Assembly (NCBI RefSeq): GCF_003627755.1
Contig: NZ_CP032695.1
Coordinates: forward strand, 1,240,001 to 1,304,000
DNA: 64,000 nucleotides
Source: Rhizobium jaguaris
GTDB lineage: Bacteria > Pseudomonadota > Alphaproteobacteria > Rhizobiales > Rhizobiaceae
Direction: 5' to 3'
Both the position numbers and the translations under genes were made by a program. Position 1 is the stretch's first letter. Each line of letters opens with the position of its first letter. Below, piece by piece: positions 9,403 to 18,890 of the stretch. A model generated the notes under the pieces. It did no database searches, was not told the DNA's origin, and worked only from the letters and a program-made list of their open reading frames with translations.

Positions 9403-10677
9403 ATGAAATATTCCTCCTATTGGCACGATACGGCCCCCCGCTTTACTGGTGCGGCCGCCGGCCCCGTCCAGGGACATTACGATGTCGTTGTCGTGGGCGG
9501 TGGTTTCACCGGGCTTGGCGCAGCCCGGCAACTCGCCATGGCGGGTGCGAAGGTCCTTGTTCTGGAAGCCGAAACCGTCGGATTCGGCGCCTCCGGGCGA
9601 AATGGCGGCCATCTCAACAATGGTCTGGCGCACAGTTACATCGCGGCAAAGGCGGAATTGGGAAAGGAGCGAGCCATCGCGCTCTACAAGGTACTGGACG
9701 CTTCGATCGACACGCTCGAAGCGATCATTGCTGAAGAAGGGATCGACTGCAATTTCCGGCGCGCGGGAAAGCTGAAGCTTGCCTCGAAGGCGCAGCACTT
9801 CGAAAGCCTGGCGAAAAACTTCGAGGCGGTGCATGCCGAAGTCGATCCCGATACCGCGCTGCTTTCCGCGGACGATCTCAAGGATGAGATCGGTTCGCCC
9901 TTCCATGGCGCAATGCTCTCGAAGAAGAGCGCCATGATGCATATGGGCCGCTATGTCGTCGGATTGGCCGAGGCAGCCAAACGGCGCGGCGCGGTCATCG
10001 TGGAAGGCGCTGCTGTGACGGAGCGCAGCCAGTCCAACGGCAAGCACGTCCTCAAGACCGCCAAGGGCACTGCGACCGCGGATCAGGTCATGATTGCGAC
10101 GGGCGCTTATACCACAGCCAATTTCGGCTATTTCCGCCGGCGGATCATGGCGGTCGGCAGTTTCATCGTCGCAACCCGGCCCTTGACGGACGCGGAAGTT
10201 GCCTCGACGATGCCGGGTAACCGCACCTGCGTGAACACGATGAACATCGGCAATTACTGGCGCCTGTCACCGGACAACCGGCTGATCTTCGGAGGGCGGG
10301 CCCGGTTTTCTGCGACATCCGACCAGCGTTCCGACGCCAAGAGTGGCGCGATACTGCGCGAAAGCCTCGGCCGGATATTTCCCCAGCTCGCCAAGGTCGA
10401 GATCGATTATTGCTGGGGCGGTCTAGTCGATATCACCAAGGACCGTTATCCGCGGGCCGGCTATCATGACGGAATCTGGTATGCCATGGGCTATTCAGGC
10501 CATGGCGCGCAGCTTTCTACCCATCTCGGTATGACCATCGCCGATGCGATACTAGGCAGGCCCGACCGCAACCCGCTCAAGGGGCTCGATTGGCCGGCCG
10601 TTCCCGGGCATTTTGGCAAGCCTTGGTTCCTGCCCCTGGTAGGCTTGTATTACAAAACGCTCGACAGATTTCAGTGA
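9403..10677 (+). CDS. FAD-dependent amine/amino-acid oxidoreductase (DAO fold, PuuB/OrdL-like)
   Basis: 424-residue DAO-family flavoprotein. The dinucleotide-binding motif VVVVGGGFTGLGAARQLA sits near residues 28-45, followed by VLVLEAE and the FAD-contact segment GFGASGRNGGHLNNGL. The C-terminus has GYSGHGAQLSTHLG, typical of gamma-glutamylputrescine oxidase relatives. These enzymes oxidise a C-N bond to an aldehyde with release of ammonia and H2O2. The ATG at 9403 has GAGAGG upstream; an overlapping TTG at 9385 is an alternative start. It ends just before a strong terminator. The aldehyde product would suit the dehydrogenases encoded at 13301 and 10770. Confidence 0.9.
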   Translation: MKYSSYWHDTAPRFTGAAAGPVQGHYDVVVVGGGFTGLGAARQLAMAGAKVLVLEAETVGFGASGRNGGHLNNGLAHSYIAAKAELGKERAIALYKVLDASIDTLEAIIAEEGIDCNFRRAGKLKLASKAQHFESLAKNFEAVHAEVDPDTALLSADDLKDEIGSPFHGAMLSKKSAMMHMGRYVVGLAEAAKRRGAVIVEGAAVTERSQSNGKHVLKTAKGTATADQVMIATGAYTTANFGYFRRRIMAVGSFIVATRPLTDAEVASTMPGNRTCVNTMNIGNYWRLSPDNRLIFGGRARFSATSDQRSDAKSGAILRESLGRIFPQLAKVEIDYCWGGLVDITKDRYPRAGYHDGIWYAMGYSGHGAQLSTHLGMTIADAILGRPDRNPLKGLDWPAVPGHFGKPWFLPLVGLYYKTLDRFQ

Positions 10678-10720
10678 TATCCACCGGCGGTGGGCTGCCG
10701 AAGGAGCGTCGTCACAAAAG

Positions 10721-10748
10721 AAAAGGGGTTGCGGTTGCAACCCCTTTT
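10721..10748. terminator. Bidirectional rho-independent terminator
   Basis: A perfect 12-bp stem (AAAAGGGGTTGC at 10721-10732, complement at 10737-10748) with a 4-base GGTT loop. The A-run on the left and T-run on the right give U-tracts in both directions. It lies between convergent genes, the FAD oxidase (stop 10677) and gabD (stop 10770), and should end both operons. Confidence 0.9.
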
Positions 10749-10769
10749 TCCGTCTGTCGATCCCGTAGC

Positions 10770-12227
10770 TCAGGTAAGTCCACCGATATGGAAGGCCTTC
10801 GCTTCCAGATATTCTTCGATTCCGAGCTGTGAGCCTTCTCGCCCGAGACCCGATTGCTTGACGCCGCCGAACGGCGCAACCTCCGTGGAGATCAAGCCGG
10901 TGTTGAGACCCACCATGCCGAATTCCAGCGCCTCGCCCACCCGCCATGCGCGCTTCAGGCTCTCGGTATAGAAATAGGCCGCAAGTCCATAGGGCGTACC
11001 GTTGGCGATGGCGATAGCCTCGTCCTCCGTCTCGAAACGGAAGAGCGGCGCGACCGGTCCGAATGTCTCCTCGGCAGCGAGCTGCATGGCGGTGGTGGCT
11101 CCAGTCAGGACGATCGGCGCCGTATACTGCGGGCCGGTTGGCAGGGTCCTCCTGGCCGTCACGATGGTTGCGCCCTTCGAAAGTGCGTCTTCGACATGGC
11201 GGTTGATCTTGGCGATCGCCGCTTCATTGATCATGGGGCCGATTGCGACGCCGGCTTCGGTGCCCGGCCCGACCTTCATGGCATCGACGCGGGCGGTGAG
11301 TTTCTTGGCGAAAGCATCGTAGACGCCGGCCTGGACCAGGATGCGGTTGGCGCAGACGCAGGTCTGGCCGCCATTGCGGAACTTGGAGATGATCGCTCCC
11401 TCCACTGCGAGGTCGAGATCCGCGTCGTCGAAGACGATGAACGGGGCATTGCCGCCGAGTTCGAGGGATAGCCGCTTGATACTGCCCGCTGCTCCGCGCA
11501 TCAGTAGCGAGCCGACGGGCGTGGAGCCGGTAAATGAAATCTTGCGCACCGTCGGGTTTGCGAGGATCTCAGCGCCGATCGCCGCCGGCATGCCGGTGAC
11601 GATATTGACGACGCCCGCCGGAATACCGGCCATCTCGGCGAGCACGCCGAGCGCCAGCGCTGAGTAAGGGGTGAATTCGGACGGTTTCACGACGACCGTG
11701 CAGCCAGCCGCAAGTGCCGGCGCGAGCTTGCGCGTGATCATCGCGTTCGGAAAATTCCAGGGGGTGATGATGCCACACACTCCGACCGGTTCCTTCAGCA
11801 CCAGGATGCGGCGGTCCGGCGTTGGTGAGGGAATGGTCTGGCCACCGATGCGGCGTGCTTCTTCGGCGAACCATTTGACGAAGGACGCGCCGTAGCGGAT
11901 TTCGCCGCGGGCTTCGTCGAGCGGCTTGCCCTGTTCGGTCGTCAGGATGAGCGCCAGATCCTCGATGTGCTCGAGCATCAGATCATGCCAGGCTTGCAGC
12001 AGCGCGGCGCGTTCGGCGTGCGTGCGCTTCTTCCAGGGCGCATAGGCTGCCTCGGCGGCCTCGATCGCTGCTCGTGTCTCATCGCCGCTCAGGTCTGGCA
12101 CGGTTCCGATGACGGTCTGCGTTGCCGGGTCGACGACCGCAACAGTCTTGCCCGAGTGGGCCGGTTGCCAGTCGCCACCGATCAGTGCCTGCTGGCGGAA
12201 GAGGGATGGTACTTTTAGATTTTGCAT
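10770..12227 (-). CDS. gabD: Succinate-semialdehyde dehydrogenase (NAD(P)+)
   Basis: 485-residue aldehyde dehydrogenase matching the GabD subgroup along its length. The catalytic Cys is Cys290 in NGGQTCVCANR and the general base Glu256 lies in LELGGNAPF. ITPWNFPNAMITRKLAPALA and SFTGSTPVGS form the Rossmann cofactor site. The start at 12227 follows the usual GabD N-terminus. It converts succinate semialdehyde to succinate, feeding GABA-type carbon into the TCA cycle. It is the last gene of the leftward operon headed by the broken argE-like gene and is followed by the terminator at 10721. Confidence 0.93.
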   Translation of the reverse strand: MQNLKVPSLFRQQALIGGDWQPAHSGKTVAVVDPATQTVIGTVPDLSGDETRAAIEAAEAAYAPWKKRTHAERAALLQAWHDLMLEHIEDLALILTTEQGKPLDEARGEIRYGASFVKWFAEEARRIGGQTIPSPTPDRRILVLKEPVGVCGIITPWNFPNAMITRKLAPALAAGCTVVVKPSEFTPYSALALGVLAEMAGIPAGVVNIVTGMPAAIGAEILANPTVRKISFTGSTPVGSLLMRGAAGSIKRLSLELGGNAPFIVFDDADLDLAVEGAIISKFRNGGQTCVCANRILVQAGVYDAFAKKLTARVDAMKVGPGTEAGVAIGPMINEAAIAKINRHVEDALSKGATIVTARRTLPTGPQYTAPIVLTGATTAMQLAAEETFGPVAPLFRFETEDEAIAIANGTPYGLAAYFYTESLKRAWRVGEALEFGMVGLNTGLISTEVAPFGGVKQSGLGREGSQLGIEEYLEAKAFHIGGLT

Positions 12228-12248
12228 GTTCAGGCCCCCAGTGAGATG

Positions 12249-13289
12249 TCAAATTGCAGCGAGCAGTGCGGCCGTGATCACGTCGGTCCGGTCCTTGCCT
12301 GGAACCGTGCCAACACCGCTCGCCGTTGTTGCTTCGATGGCTGCCATGACGGCATTTGCCGCATCCCGCTCGCCCAGATGTTCAAGCATCATGGCGCCGG
12401 ACCACACGGTCGCGATCGGATTGGCGATGCCCAGATGGGCGATATCGGGCGCAGATCCGTGCACAGGTTCGAACATCGACGGAGCGTTCCGCTCAGGGTT
12501 GATATTCGCCGACGCCGCAAAACCGAGACCGCCCTGGATTGCCGCACCGAGATCCGTGAGGATGTCGCCGAAGAGGTTGGATGCGACGACCACGTCAAGC
12601 GTTTCCGGCGCCATCACCATGCGGGCCGCCATGGCATCGATGTGATAGCTCGTGACCTCGACATCCGGATAGTCTCGCGCGAGCTGTCGGGTGATCTCGT
12701 CCCAGAAGACCATGGAGTGCTTCTGAGCATTGGACTTTGTGACGGATGCGAGCTTGCCTCGACGGGCTTTCGCCTGCTCGAGGGCGAAACGCAGGATGCG
12801 TTCGACGCCTTTGCGGGTGAAAATCGAGGTCTCGACCGCGACCTCGTCAAGCGTGCCCTGATGAATGCGGCCACCGGCGCCTGAATATTCGCCCTCGGTG
12901 TTTTCACGAATGCAGAGGATGTCGAAAGCGGATGCCTTGAGTGGCCCGTGAACGCCCGGCAACAGGCGGTGCGGGCGAATATTGGCATATTGCACGAAGT
13001 TCTTTCGGATCGGCAGCAGCAGGCCATGCAGGGACACCGAATCCGGGACTTCGGCTGGCCAGCCGACAGCTCCCAGCAGAATGGCATCGAAACCGCGCAG
13101 GGTCTCGATTCCATCGGCGGGCATCATGGCGCCGGTCTCCTTGTAGAAGGCGCAGGACCAGGGGAATTCGATGCCCTCGAGTTTGAAGCCGAAGGCGTCC
13201 GCCGCTTTCTGCAGAACCGACCAGGCGGCAGCGGTCATGTCGCGTCCGATGCCGTCACCCGGGATCAATGCGATCTTGTAGGCTTTCAT
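12249..13289 (-). CDS. Tartrate dehydrogenase/isopropylmalate-isocitrate dehydrogenase family protein
   Basis: 346-residue NAD-dependent beta-decarboxylating dehydrogenase. The N-terminus ALIPGDGIG, the substrate-loop CIRENTEGEYSGAGG and the C-terminal FEPVHGSAPDIAHLG are the hallmarks. The wording of the ENTEGEYSG loop is closer to tartrate dehydrogenase/D-malate dehydrogenase (TtuC/DmlA) than to LeuB. The ATG at 13289 is preferred because GAGGAC lies at proper distance; a nearer ATG at 13295 and a TTG at 13304 are alternatives. It sits 11 bp after the aldehyde dehydrogenase stop. The likely role is oxidative decarboxylation of a hydroxy-diacid. Confidence 0.87.
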   Translation of the reverse strand: MKAYKIALIPGDGIGRDMTAAAWSVLQKAADAFGFKLEGIEFPWSCAFYKETGAMMPADGIETLRGFDAILLGAVGWPAEVPDSVSLHGLLLPIRKNFVQYANIRPHRLLPGVHGPLKASAFDILCIRENTEGEYSGAGGRIHQGTLDEVAVETSIFTRKGVERILRFALEQAKARRGKLASVTKSNAQKHSMVFWDEITRQLARDYPDVEVTSYHIDAMAARMVMAPETLDVVVASNLFGDILTDLGAAIQGGLGFAASANINPERNAPSMFEPVHGSAPDIAHLGIANPIATVWSGAMMLEHLGERDAANAVMAAIEATTASGVGTVPGKDRTDVITAALLAAI

Positions 13290-13300
13290 GTTCATTGTCC

Positions 13301-14764
13301 TCAAAGGCTGATCAAGACGCTCTTGCTCCTGCGGTTGGCCTGGAATGCCTCTCGGCCGAGATCCTTGCCGATGCCGGATTGCTTGTAGCCGCCGGTCGGT
13401 AGAATGTGGTCACGCGAGCGGCTATAGCGGTTCACCCAGACTGTGCCGGCCTGCAGGCGGCGGGTAAGCCGGATGGCGCGGGAGAGATCGCGAGTGAACA
13501 GACCCGCGGCAAGTCCGTAGCTCGGATGGTCGGCGAGCTGCAGGGCTTCCTCTTCGTCCTCGAATGTCTGAACCGTCAGCACCGGGCCGAAGATCTCCTC
13601 GACGATGGCCGGAGAATCCGGATCGACACCGGCCACCAGCGTGGGAGCATAGAAATAGCCTGGCGCGTCCATGCATGCGCCACCAGCAAGGCATTTTCCA
13701 CCAGCCATGACGGTGGCCGATACGATTGCGTCGATGCGCTGCCTCTGCTTCTCCGAGATGATGGGAGAGTATCGGCTCGCCGCATCCCAGGTGGGACGGG
13801 GGATGACTCCTTCCATTCGGCTCTTGATGGCATCGATGAACTGGGCTGCGACCTTTCTCTCGACGATGAGCCGTGACCCAGCCACGCAGGCCTGGCCCGC
13901 ATTACCCAGGATGCTCGCCGTGACCGCAGCCGCCGCCTTGTCGAGATCCGCATCGGCGAAGACGATCTGAGGGCTTTTGCCGCCGAGTTCGAGCGTCATC
14001 GGCTTTATGCCGGTGCGGGCGATATTCTCCATGATCGCCGAACCGGCCCGAGTCGAACCGGTGAAGCTTATCTTGGCGATCTCCGGATGGCCGGTGATCG
14101 CGTTGCCGGTCGTTACGCCATCGCCGAGAACCACGTTGATCAATCCGGCCGGAAGACCGGCACGCACCGCGAGCTGGGCCAGGTAGATGGTCGAGAACGG
14201 CGTCAACTCGGAGGGCTTCAGGACGACGGCGTTTCCTGCCGCCAGCGCCGGGCCAAGCTTCCAGGCGGCCATATTGATCGGGAAATTCCAGGGTGTGATG
14301 GCTCCGACAACCCCATAGGGCTCCGTCATGATCATGCCGAGATTGCCGTCGTCGGTCGGTACGAGGTCGCTGCCTTCCTTGTCGGCAAATTCGGCGAAGA
14401 AGCGGATCTGCTCTGCCGAAATCGCGATATCGCCTTCAACGAGCTGGCCTACGGGACGCGTCGAGGCGATGGCCTCGAGTTTGGCCAGCGTTTCGGCTTC
14501 CTGCTCGACAAGGTCTGCCCATCGATGAAGCACATTTAGGCGCTCGCGCGGTCGAACGCCTCCCCAATTGCTGTTCTTCAGCGCGGTTTTTGCCATCTGT
14601 ACCGCTTGGTCCACAAGGTCGGCATCCGCGACCGGGCATCCGGCATAAGCCTTTCCATCGGAGGGGCGGTGCATCGGAATGACGCCGTCCGCGGCGGCGA
14701 AATGATCGCCGATGAAATGCCCGACAGGAAGAGAAAGACTGTCGGGATCGAAGCTCAGATCCAT
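13301..14764 (-). CDS. NAD-dependent aldehyde dehydrogenase (PuuC/BetB-like)
   Basis: 487-residue aldehyde dehydrogenase with catalytic Cys293 (NAGQACVAGSR), Glu259 (LELGGKSPQ) and the cofactor segment ITPWNFPINMAAWKLGPALA. It resembles dehydrogenases of aminoaldehydes such as gamma-glutamyl-aminobutyraldehyde or betaine aldehyde; exact substrate unknown. The ATG at 14764 follows a GGAGG site seven bases upstream. It would oxidise the aldehyde produced by the FAD oxidase at 9403. It lies 141 bp downstream of the cupin gene and directly before the tartrate-type dehydrogenase. Confidence 0.9.
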   Translation of the reverse strand: MDLSFDPDSLSLPVGHFIGDHFAAADGVIPMHRPSDGKAYAGCPVADADLVDQAVQMAKTALKNSNWGGVRPRERLNVLHRWADLVEQEAETLAKLEAIASTRPVGQLVEGDIAISAEQIRFFAEFADKEGSDLVPTDDGNLGMIMTEPYGVVGAITPWNFPINMAAWKLGPALAAGNAVVLKPSELTPFSTIYLAQLAVRAGLPAGLINVVLGDGVTTGNAITGHPEIAKISFTGSTRAGSAIMENIARTGIKPMTLELGGKSPQIVFADADLDKAAAAVTASILGNAGQACVAGSRLIVERKVAAQFIDAIKSRMEGVIPRPTWDAASRYSPIISEKQRQRIDAIVSATVMAGGKCLAGGACMDAPGYFYAPTLVAGVDPDSPAIVEEIFGPVLTVQTFEDEEEALQLADHPSYGLAAGLFTRDLSRAIRLTRRLQAGTVWVNRYSRSRDHILPTGGYKQSGIGKDLGREAFQANRRSKSVLISL

Positions 14765-14905
14765 GATGATGCCTCCGGTCAATTTACGGAGATGCTATCG
14801 GGACCGGCAAAGCAGCTTGATCCGATCGCGTCGGCTGGCGCGGCGGAAAAACCCGTTTTGGGGCCAAATGGCAGCGCATTCTTTGGTCAAATCGGACCAC
14901 AGAAC

Positions 14906-15262
14906 TTAAGGCGTGACGGTCACGTAGATCTTGCGGACCGTCTCGATCGTCTTCCAGGTTCCGACGAAGCCTGGCTTCATGACGAAGCTGTCGCCGGCCT
15001 TGTAGACGACGGGTTCGCCGCCGTCAGGGGTTATTTCGATTACGCCAGAGAGAATGTGACAGAATTCAAAGGTCTTGCCCTTGATCGAACGGCTGACACC
15101 GGGCGTGGCTTCCCATACGCCGGTATGCACCGTCTCATTGCGGGCAACGTCCTGTGCCCAGGTCTTGAGCTTCGGATCGCCGGAGACTAGCCGCTCAGGA
15201 GCTGGAACGTTTTCGCGCGGTGCGAAGGAAGGACTCGGGTCAATCGTCTTAAGGAGGGACAT
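14906..15262 (-). CDS. Small cupin-domain protein (Cupin_3/DUF861 type)
   Basis: 118-residue single-domain cupin. The beta-barrel core lies at about residues 45-115, with FEFCHILSGVIEITPDGG and AGDSFVMKPGFVGTWK giving the two cupin motifs; the second lacks the usual metal-binding His. The ATG at 15262 follows a GAAAGGA site, and the longer frame to 15400 overlaps the upstream gene. This family includes (S)-ureidoglycine-type and uncharacterised proteins that accompany amine and amino-acid catabolic genes. Its role here is unknown. It lies 22 bp after the hydroxyacid dehydrogenase. Confidence 0.8.
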   Translation of the reverse strand: MSLLKTIDPSPSFAPRENVPAPERLVSGDPKLKTWAQDVARNETVHTGVWEATPGVSRSIKGKTFEFCHILSGVIEITPDGGEPVVYKAGDSFVMKPGFVGTWKTIETVRKIYVTVTP

Positions 15263-15284
15263 TGGTTTCCTTTCGGAGTTAGGA

Positions 15285-16208
15285 TCAGTAGCCGCGGCGG
15301 CGGTCGACGAGGCCGAGCGGGTCCAGTCCTGCCCGTATTCGTTTGATGTTGTCGATGACAGCGCGTGCGGCGCCATGGGGCTGAGTGACACTTGCGACAT
15401 GTGGCGTGAGCAAAATGCGCTCGTGGTTCCAGAAAGGGTGTCCCGCCGTCAGCGGTTCGGGATCGGTCACGTCGATCACGGCGCCGGCAAGCCGGCCACT
15501 GTCGAGTGCGGCCAGCAAGTCCTCAGAAACGAGCTGTGGTCCGCGGCCGGCATGCACGAGGCCAGCACCCTCCGGCAATTTGTCAAAGAGATTGGAATTG
15601 AGGAAGCCGCGGGTCTCGTCGGTCAGCGGAAGCAGGCAGATCAAGATGTCGGTGGCGGAAAGCATGGCTTGAAGTCCTGTTTCGCCGGCAAAACAGGTAA
15701 CGCCGTCCAGTTCGCGTTGATTGCGGCTCCAGCCGGAAAGCGAAAAGCCGAACGGCTTCAGCCTGTCGAGCACGGCTTGTCCCAGGTTTCCGAGCCCCAG
15801 TACGCCGATGCTGCGGTCGGCGGCCTGAATCTGCGGCAAGGTATTCCAGATCTGGCTGCGCTGTTGACCGAGATAGGCGGGAAGATTGCGGTGAAGCGCC
15901 AGGACCCCAAGCGTCACATATTCCTGCATCATGCTGGTGATGCCGTCTTCGACCATTCGCACGATTTTTATGTGATCCGGGATATGCGCTGTATTGAACT
16001 GATCGATGCCGGCGCCGATGGAAAACAGCACTTCGAGATTGCTGTAGCGCGGCAGCTCGTCCGGAACCGTCCAGGTTATCAAATAGCGCACGGCTTCTGG
16101 ATCGACCGATGACGGATCCATGGAAAAAGGCATGTCCGGCAGTTCCCGTGCGAAGGCTTCCTTAAAGATATGGCCGCGGCGGGGATCTGAGTTGAAAAGA
16201 AACGTCAT
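15285..16208 (-). CDS. ghrA: D-2-hydroxyacid dehydrogenase, glyoxylate/hydroxypyruvate reductase A type
   Basis: 307-residue D-isomer 2-hydroxyacid dehydrogenase. The NAD(P)-binding motif is [16 protein letters not shown] followed by the Arg of [10 protein letters not shown] that favours NADPH. The catalytic Arg is in HAGRGPQLV, Glu in [12 protein letters not shown] and His in LTPHVASVT, as in GhrA. It reduces glyoxylate or hydroxypyruvate-like 2-oxoacids in the cytoplasm. It starts 28 bp after the stop of the broken argE-like gene, so it belonged to the same transcript before the IS insertion. Confidence 0.88.
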   Translation of the reverse strand: MTFLFNSDPRRGHIFKEAFARELPDMPFSMDPSSVDPEAVRYLITWTVPDELPRYSNLEVLFSIGAGIDQFNTAHIPDHIKIVRMVEDGITSMMQEYVTLGVLALHRNLPAYLGQQRSQIWNTLPQIQAADRSIGVLGLGNLGQAVLDRLKPFGFSLSGWSRNQRELDGVTCFAGETGLQAMLSATDILICLLPLTDETRGFLNSNLFDKLPEGAGLVHAGRGPQLVSEDLLAALDSGRLAGAVIDVTDPEPLTAGHPFWNHERILLTPHVASVTQPHGAARAVIDNIKRIRAGLDPLGLVDRRRGY

Positions 16209-16236
16209 CAGCTATGCATCCTTCGGTCTTGCGGCA

Positions 16237-16395
16237 TCACGCCAGGCAACGTCGGCCGAGAGCCTCTACCAGGGCCTGGCAGGCTGCGAGTTCGTCCATG
16301 AGAATGAATTCGTCCGGCTTGTGCGCGCGTCCGATATCGCCGGGGCCGCAGATGACCGCTTCCAGGCCGGCACGCTGGTAGAGTCCGGCTTCTGT
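16237..16395 (-). pseudogene. argE: argE-like M20 deacylase, C-terminal fragment cut off by IS insertion
   Basis: This 53-codon piece encodes TEAGLYQRAGLEAVICGPGD and then a segment with AHKPDEF, ending at a TGA at 16239-16237. It is the conserved C-terminal zinc-ligand and dimer-edge region of acetylornithine deacetylase relatives. The rest of the gene is at 18964-19929. Joined at the IS edges, the halves read S-Y-G-T-E-A-G in frame and give a normal 374-residue protein. It has no start of its own and should not be translated usefully. Confidence 0.92.
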
Positions 16396-16531
16396 GCCAA
16401 GGACGAAGCCGCTCGCGCGGCATTGGCGCCCGTGGTGACGGTGCAGCAACGATCTGAACGCCGTGCATTTTGTGGGTTTGCCGTCCTGGCTGAGGATTGG
16501 GGTCTTCTCAATCACCAGACAGGAGGTTCCC

Positions 16532-17419
16532 ATGACGGAGGAGAAGACGACCCCGCTGCGCGAACGGATGATCGAAGACATGCGCATCCGCGGGATGGGC
16601 GACAAAGTCCGGCAAGCCCATATTCGGGCGATCAAGGATTTCGCCGGGTTTCTGAAGCGATCTCCGGATACCGCGACACCCGACGACCTGCGCGCCTACC
16701 AATTGCACATGACCAATGCGGGCGTCACGCCGCCGACCTTCAACGCCCGCATCGTCGCGCTGAGGTTCTTTTTCGGCATCACCTGCGACCGCGAAGAGAT
16801 GAAGCGGCATATGCAGTTCCGTCGGCAACCGCAGAAGTTGCCCGTTGTCTTGAGCGTTGAGGAGGTTTCCGACCTGCTTGTGGCGGCCCAGGGGCCGGGC
16901 CTGAAGTATCGAGCGGCGCTCAGCATCTCCTATGGCGCCGGACTGCGGGCCTCCGAAGTCTGCAACCTCAAGATCAGCGACATCGACAGCGATCGGATGC
17001 TGATCCATGTCGAACAGGGCAAGGGACAGAAGGACCGCAAGGTGATGCTGTCGCCCCTGCTGCTGGAACTCTTGCGCGACTATTGGCGCGAGTCACGGCC
17101 GCAGGGCTGGCTTTTTCCTGGCAAACCGAAGATCAACCCGATCTCGCCGCGGCAGCTCAACCGCGCCTTCACCGCCGCCAAAAAACTGGCCGGGATCGCC
17201 AAGCCAGCGACGCTGCACACCCTGCGGCACAGTTTTGCCACCCACCTGCTGGAAGCGAACACGGATGTGCGGGTGATCCAGGTCCTTCTGGGACACGCCA
17301 AGCTGACGACCACCGCCCGTTATATGCATGTCGCCACGAAGACGATCCGCGACACGATCAGCCCGTTCGAGACCCTGAAGAAGCTGCAGGACCAAACGCT
17401 CCGACGCGAACTGGAGTAG
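16532..17419 (+). CDS. Tyrosine recombinase/integrase of the IS91-type element
   Basis: 295-residue XerC/D-like recombinase. The N-terminal SAM-like DNA-binding domain covers about residues 1-95. The catalytic domain has all expected residues: Arg139 (GAGLRASEV), Lys164 (GKGQKDRK), His229-x-x-Arg232 (HTLRHSFATHLLE), His255 (LLGHAKLTTT) and nucleophile Tyr264 (ARYMHV). The ATG at 16532 has AGGAGG 8 bases upstream. It ends 10 bases before the transposase start, so both form one unit. Its job in transposition is not known; it may resolve or circularise intermediates. Confidence 0.93.
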   Translation: MTEEKTTPLRERMIEDMRIRGMGDKVRQAHIRAIKDFAGFLKRSPDTATPDDLRAYQLHMTNAGVTPPTFNARIVALRFFFGITCDREEMKRHMQFRRQPQKLPVVLSVEEVSDLLVAAQGPGLKYRAALSISYGAGLRASEVCNLKISDIDSDRMLIHVEQGKGQKDRKVMLSPLLLELLRDYWRESRPQGWLFPGKPKINPISPRQLNRAFTAAKKLAGIAKPATLHTLRHSFATHLLEANTDVRVIQVLLGHAKLTTTARYMHVATKTIRDTISPFETLKKLQDQTLRRELE

Positions 17420-17429
17420 CGCCCGTCCG

Positions 17430-18623
17430 GTGATCCGGCCAAAACTGGAGATCGCCGACATCTTCCGTGCCTATGGCCCGGCGTGGCGGCGGGCCAATGC
17501 CGGGCATGTTAGCCTGACCCAGCTCAAGGTCATGGCGGCGATCGAGGCCTGCCGAACCGAGGCGCTCGGCGGGCATGTGGCAGCCTGTGCCAAATGCGGC
17601 CACCATCACATCGCCTACAATTCCTGCAAGAATCGGCACTGCCCGAAGTGCCAGGGACCCGCGGCGCGGGACTGGATGGCCGCCCGTGCCGAAGACCTGC
17701 TGCCGGTCGAGTATTTCCATGTTGTCTTCACCATCCCCGCCGAGATCGCGCAGATCGCCTATTGGAATAAGAAGACGGTCTATGATCTTCTATTCCGGGC
17801 ATCGGCGGAGACGTTGACCACCATCGCCGCCGATCCCCGGCACCTTGGCGCAAACATCGGCATGACCAGCGTGCTGCACACCTGGGGGTCGGCGCTGACC
17901 CATCACCCGCATGTGCACATCGTCGTGCCCGGCGGTGGACTGTCGCCGGATGGCACGCGCTGGATTGGCTGTCGCCCGGGGTTCCTTCTGCCCATAAAGG
18001 TTCTGTCTCGTCTGTTTCGGCGGCTGTTTCTCGAAGGACTGATGGCACTCAGTCAATCCGGGGTGCTCTGCTTCTTCGGCGATCTAGCCCGGCTTGCAGA
18101 GGCGGATGCCTTCGCTGCCTGGCTTGCCCCCTTCCGCAAATCCGACTGGGTCGTCTACACCAAGCCCCCATTCGGCGGCCCCGAGGCCGTGCTGGCCTAT
18201 CTCAGCCGCTACACGCACCGCGTGGCGATCTCGAACAGCCGCCTGATCAGCGCGAATGCCGAGGCGGTCACCTTCCGCTGGAAGGACTACCGCATCAAGA
18301 CCGGTGACCGTCACAAGGTCATGCGGCTGGCCACCGACGAGTTCATCCGCCGCTTCCTAATCCACGTGCTGCCCGACGGATTCCACCGCATCCGCCACTA
18401 CGGCCTGCTGGCCGGAGCAGGCCGCAAGGCCAATGTCGCAAAGATAAGGAAACTGCTCGGGACGGAAGCGCCATCACAGGACGACACGCCAAGCGCCGAG
18501 AGCATCCCGCTCACCCTGAGGCAGCCATGCCCAGATTGCGGCGGCCCGATGCGCATCGTCGAGATATTCCGCCGTGGCCAGCGACCCAAATCCCGTGCGC
18601 CACCCCGAAAGGACGCCGCATGA
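17430..18623 (+). CDS. IS91-family transposase (HUH single-Tyr rolling-circle type)
   Basis: 397-residue transposase with an N-terminal zinc-binding domain (Cys53, Cys56, Cys66, Cys71, Cys74), the metal-binding HUH motif HPHVHIVVPGG (His161 and His163) and a likely catalytic Tyr261 in YLSRYTHRVAISNSR. A second zinc-ribbon pair (CPDCGGPM) is near the C-terminus. The start is a GTG at 17430, and it appears intact. It should nick single-stranded DNA at the element's origin end and drive rolling-circle transposition. Confidence 0.93.
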   Translation: MIRPKLEIADIFRAYGPAWRRANAGHVSLTQLKVMAAIEACRTEALGGHVAACAKCGHHHIAYNSCKNRHCPKCQGPAARDWMAARAEDLLPVEYFHVVFTIPAEIAQIAYWNKKTVYDLLFRASAETLTTIAADPRHLGANIGMTSVLHTWGSALTHHPHVHIVVPGGGLSPDGTRWIGCRPGFLLPIKVLSRLFRRLFLEGLMALSQSGVLCFFGDLARLAEADAFAAWLAPFRKSDWVVYTKPPFGGPEAVLAYLSRYTHRVAISNSRLISANAEAVTFRWKDYRIKTGDRHKVMRLATDEFIRRFLIHVLPDGFHRIRHYGLLAGAGRKANVAKIRKLLGTEAPSQDDTPSAESIPLTLRQPCPDCGGPMRIVEIFRRGQRPKSRAPPRKDAA

Positions 18624-18890
18624 CGAAACGCCTGTCACATCAGCCAAGGCCGGCCCGGATCTGCGATGCATTCCGGGGTGGCGCCGATTTGCGCCAGGCA
18701 ACGCCGCACACTGCAAAACCGCCGATGCGAGGCCTACGAAAGAGGAGCACCCCAACCCCGATCGCGTCATTGCAAGCCTTCGGGGCAACCCGCTTGCACC
18801 CGACGCTCCCACCGATAGCCACCTCAGAAAACCGCAGCCGCACGCTTTCCCCATAGGCGCTCCACCCAGCCCCCGCAGGCCTCCTCCTTG

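Noticed and set aside
15075..16112. A 345-codon rightward frame over the cupin and ghrA genes
   Set aside because: The opposite strand encodes well-recognised proteins; this frame has no recognisable domain.
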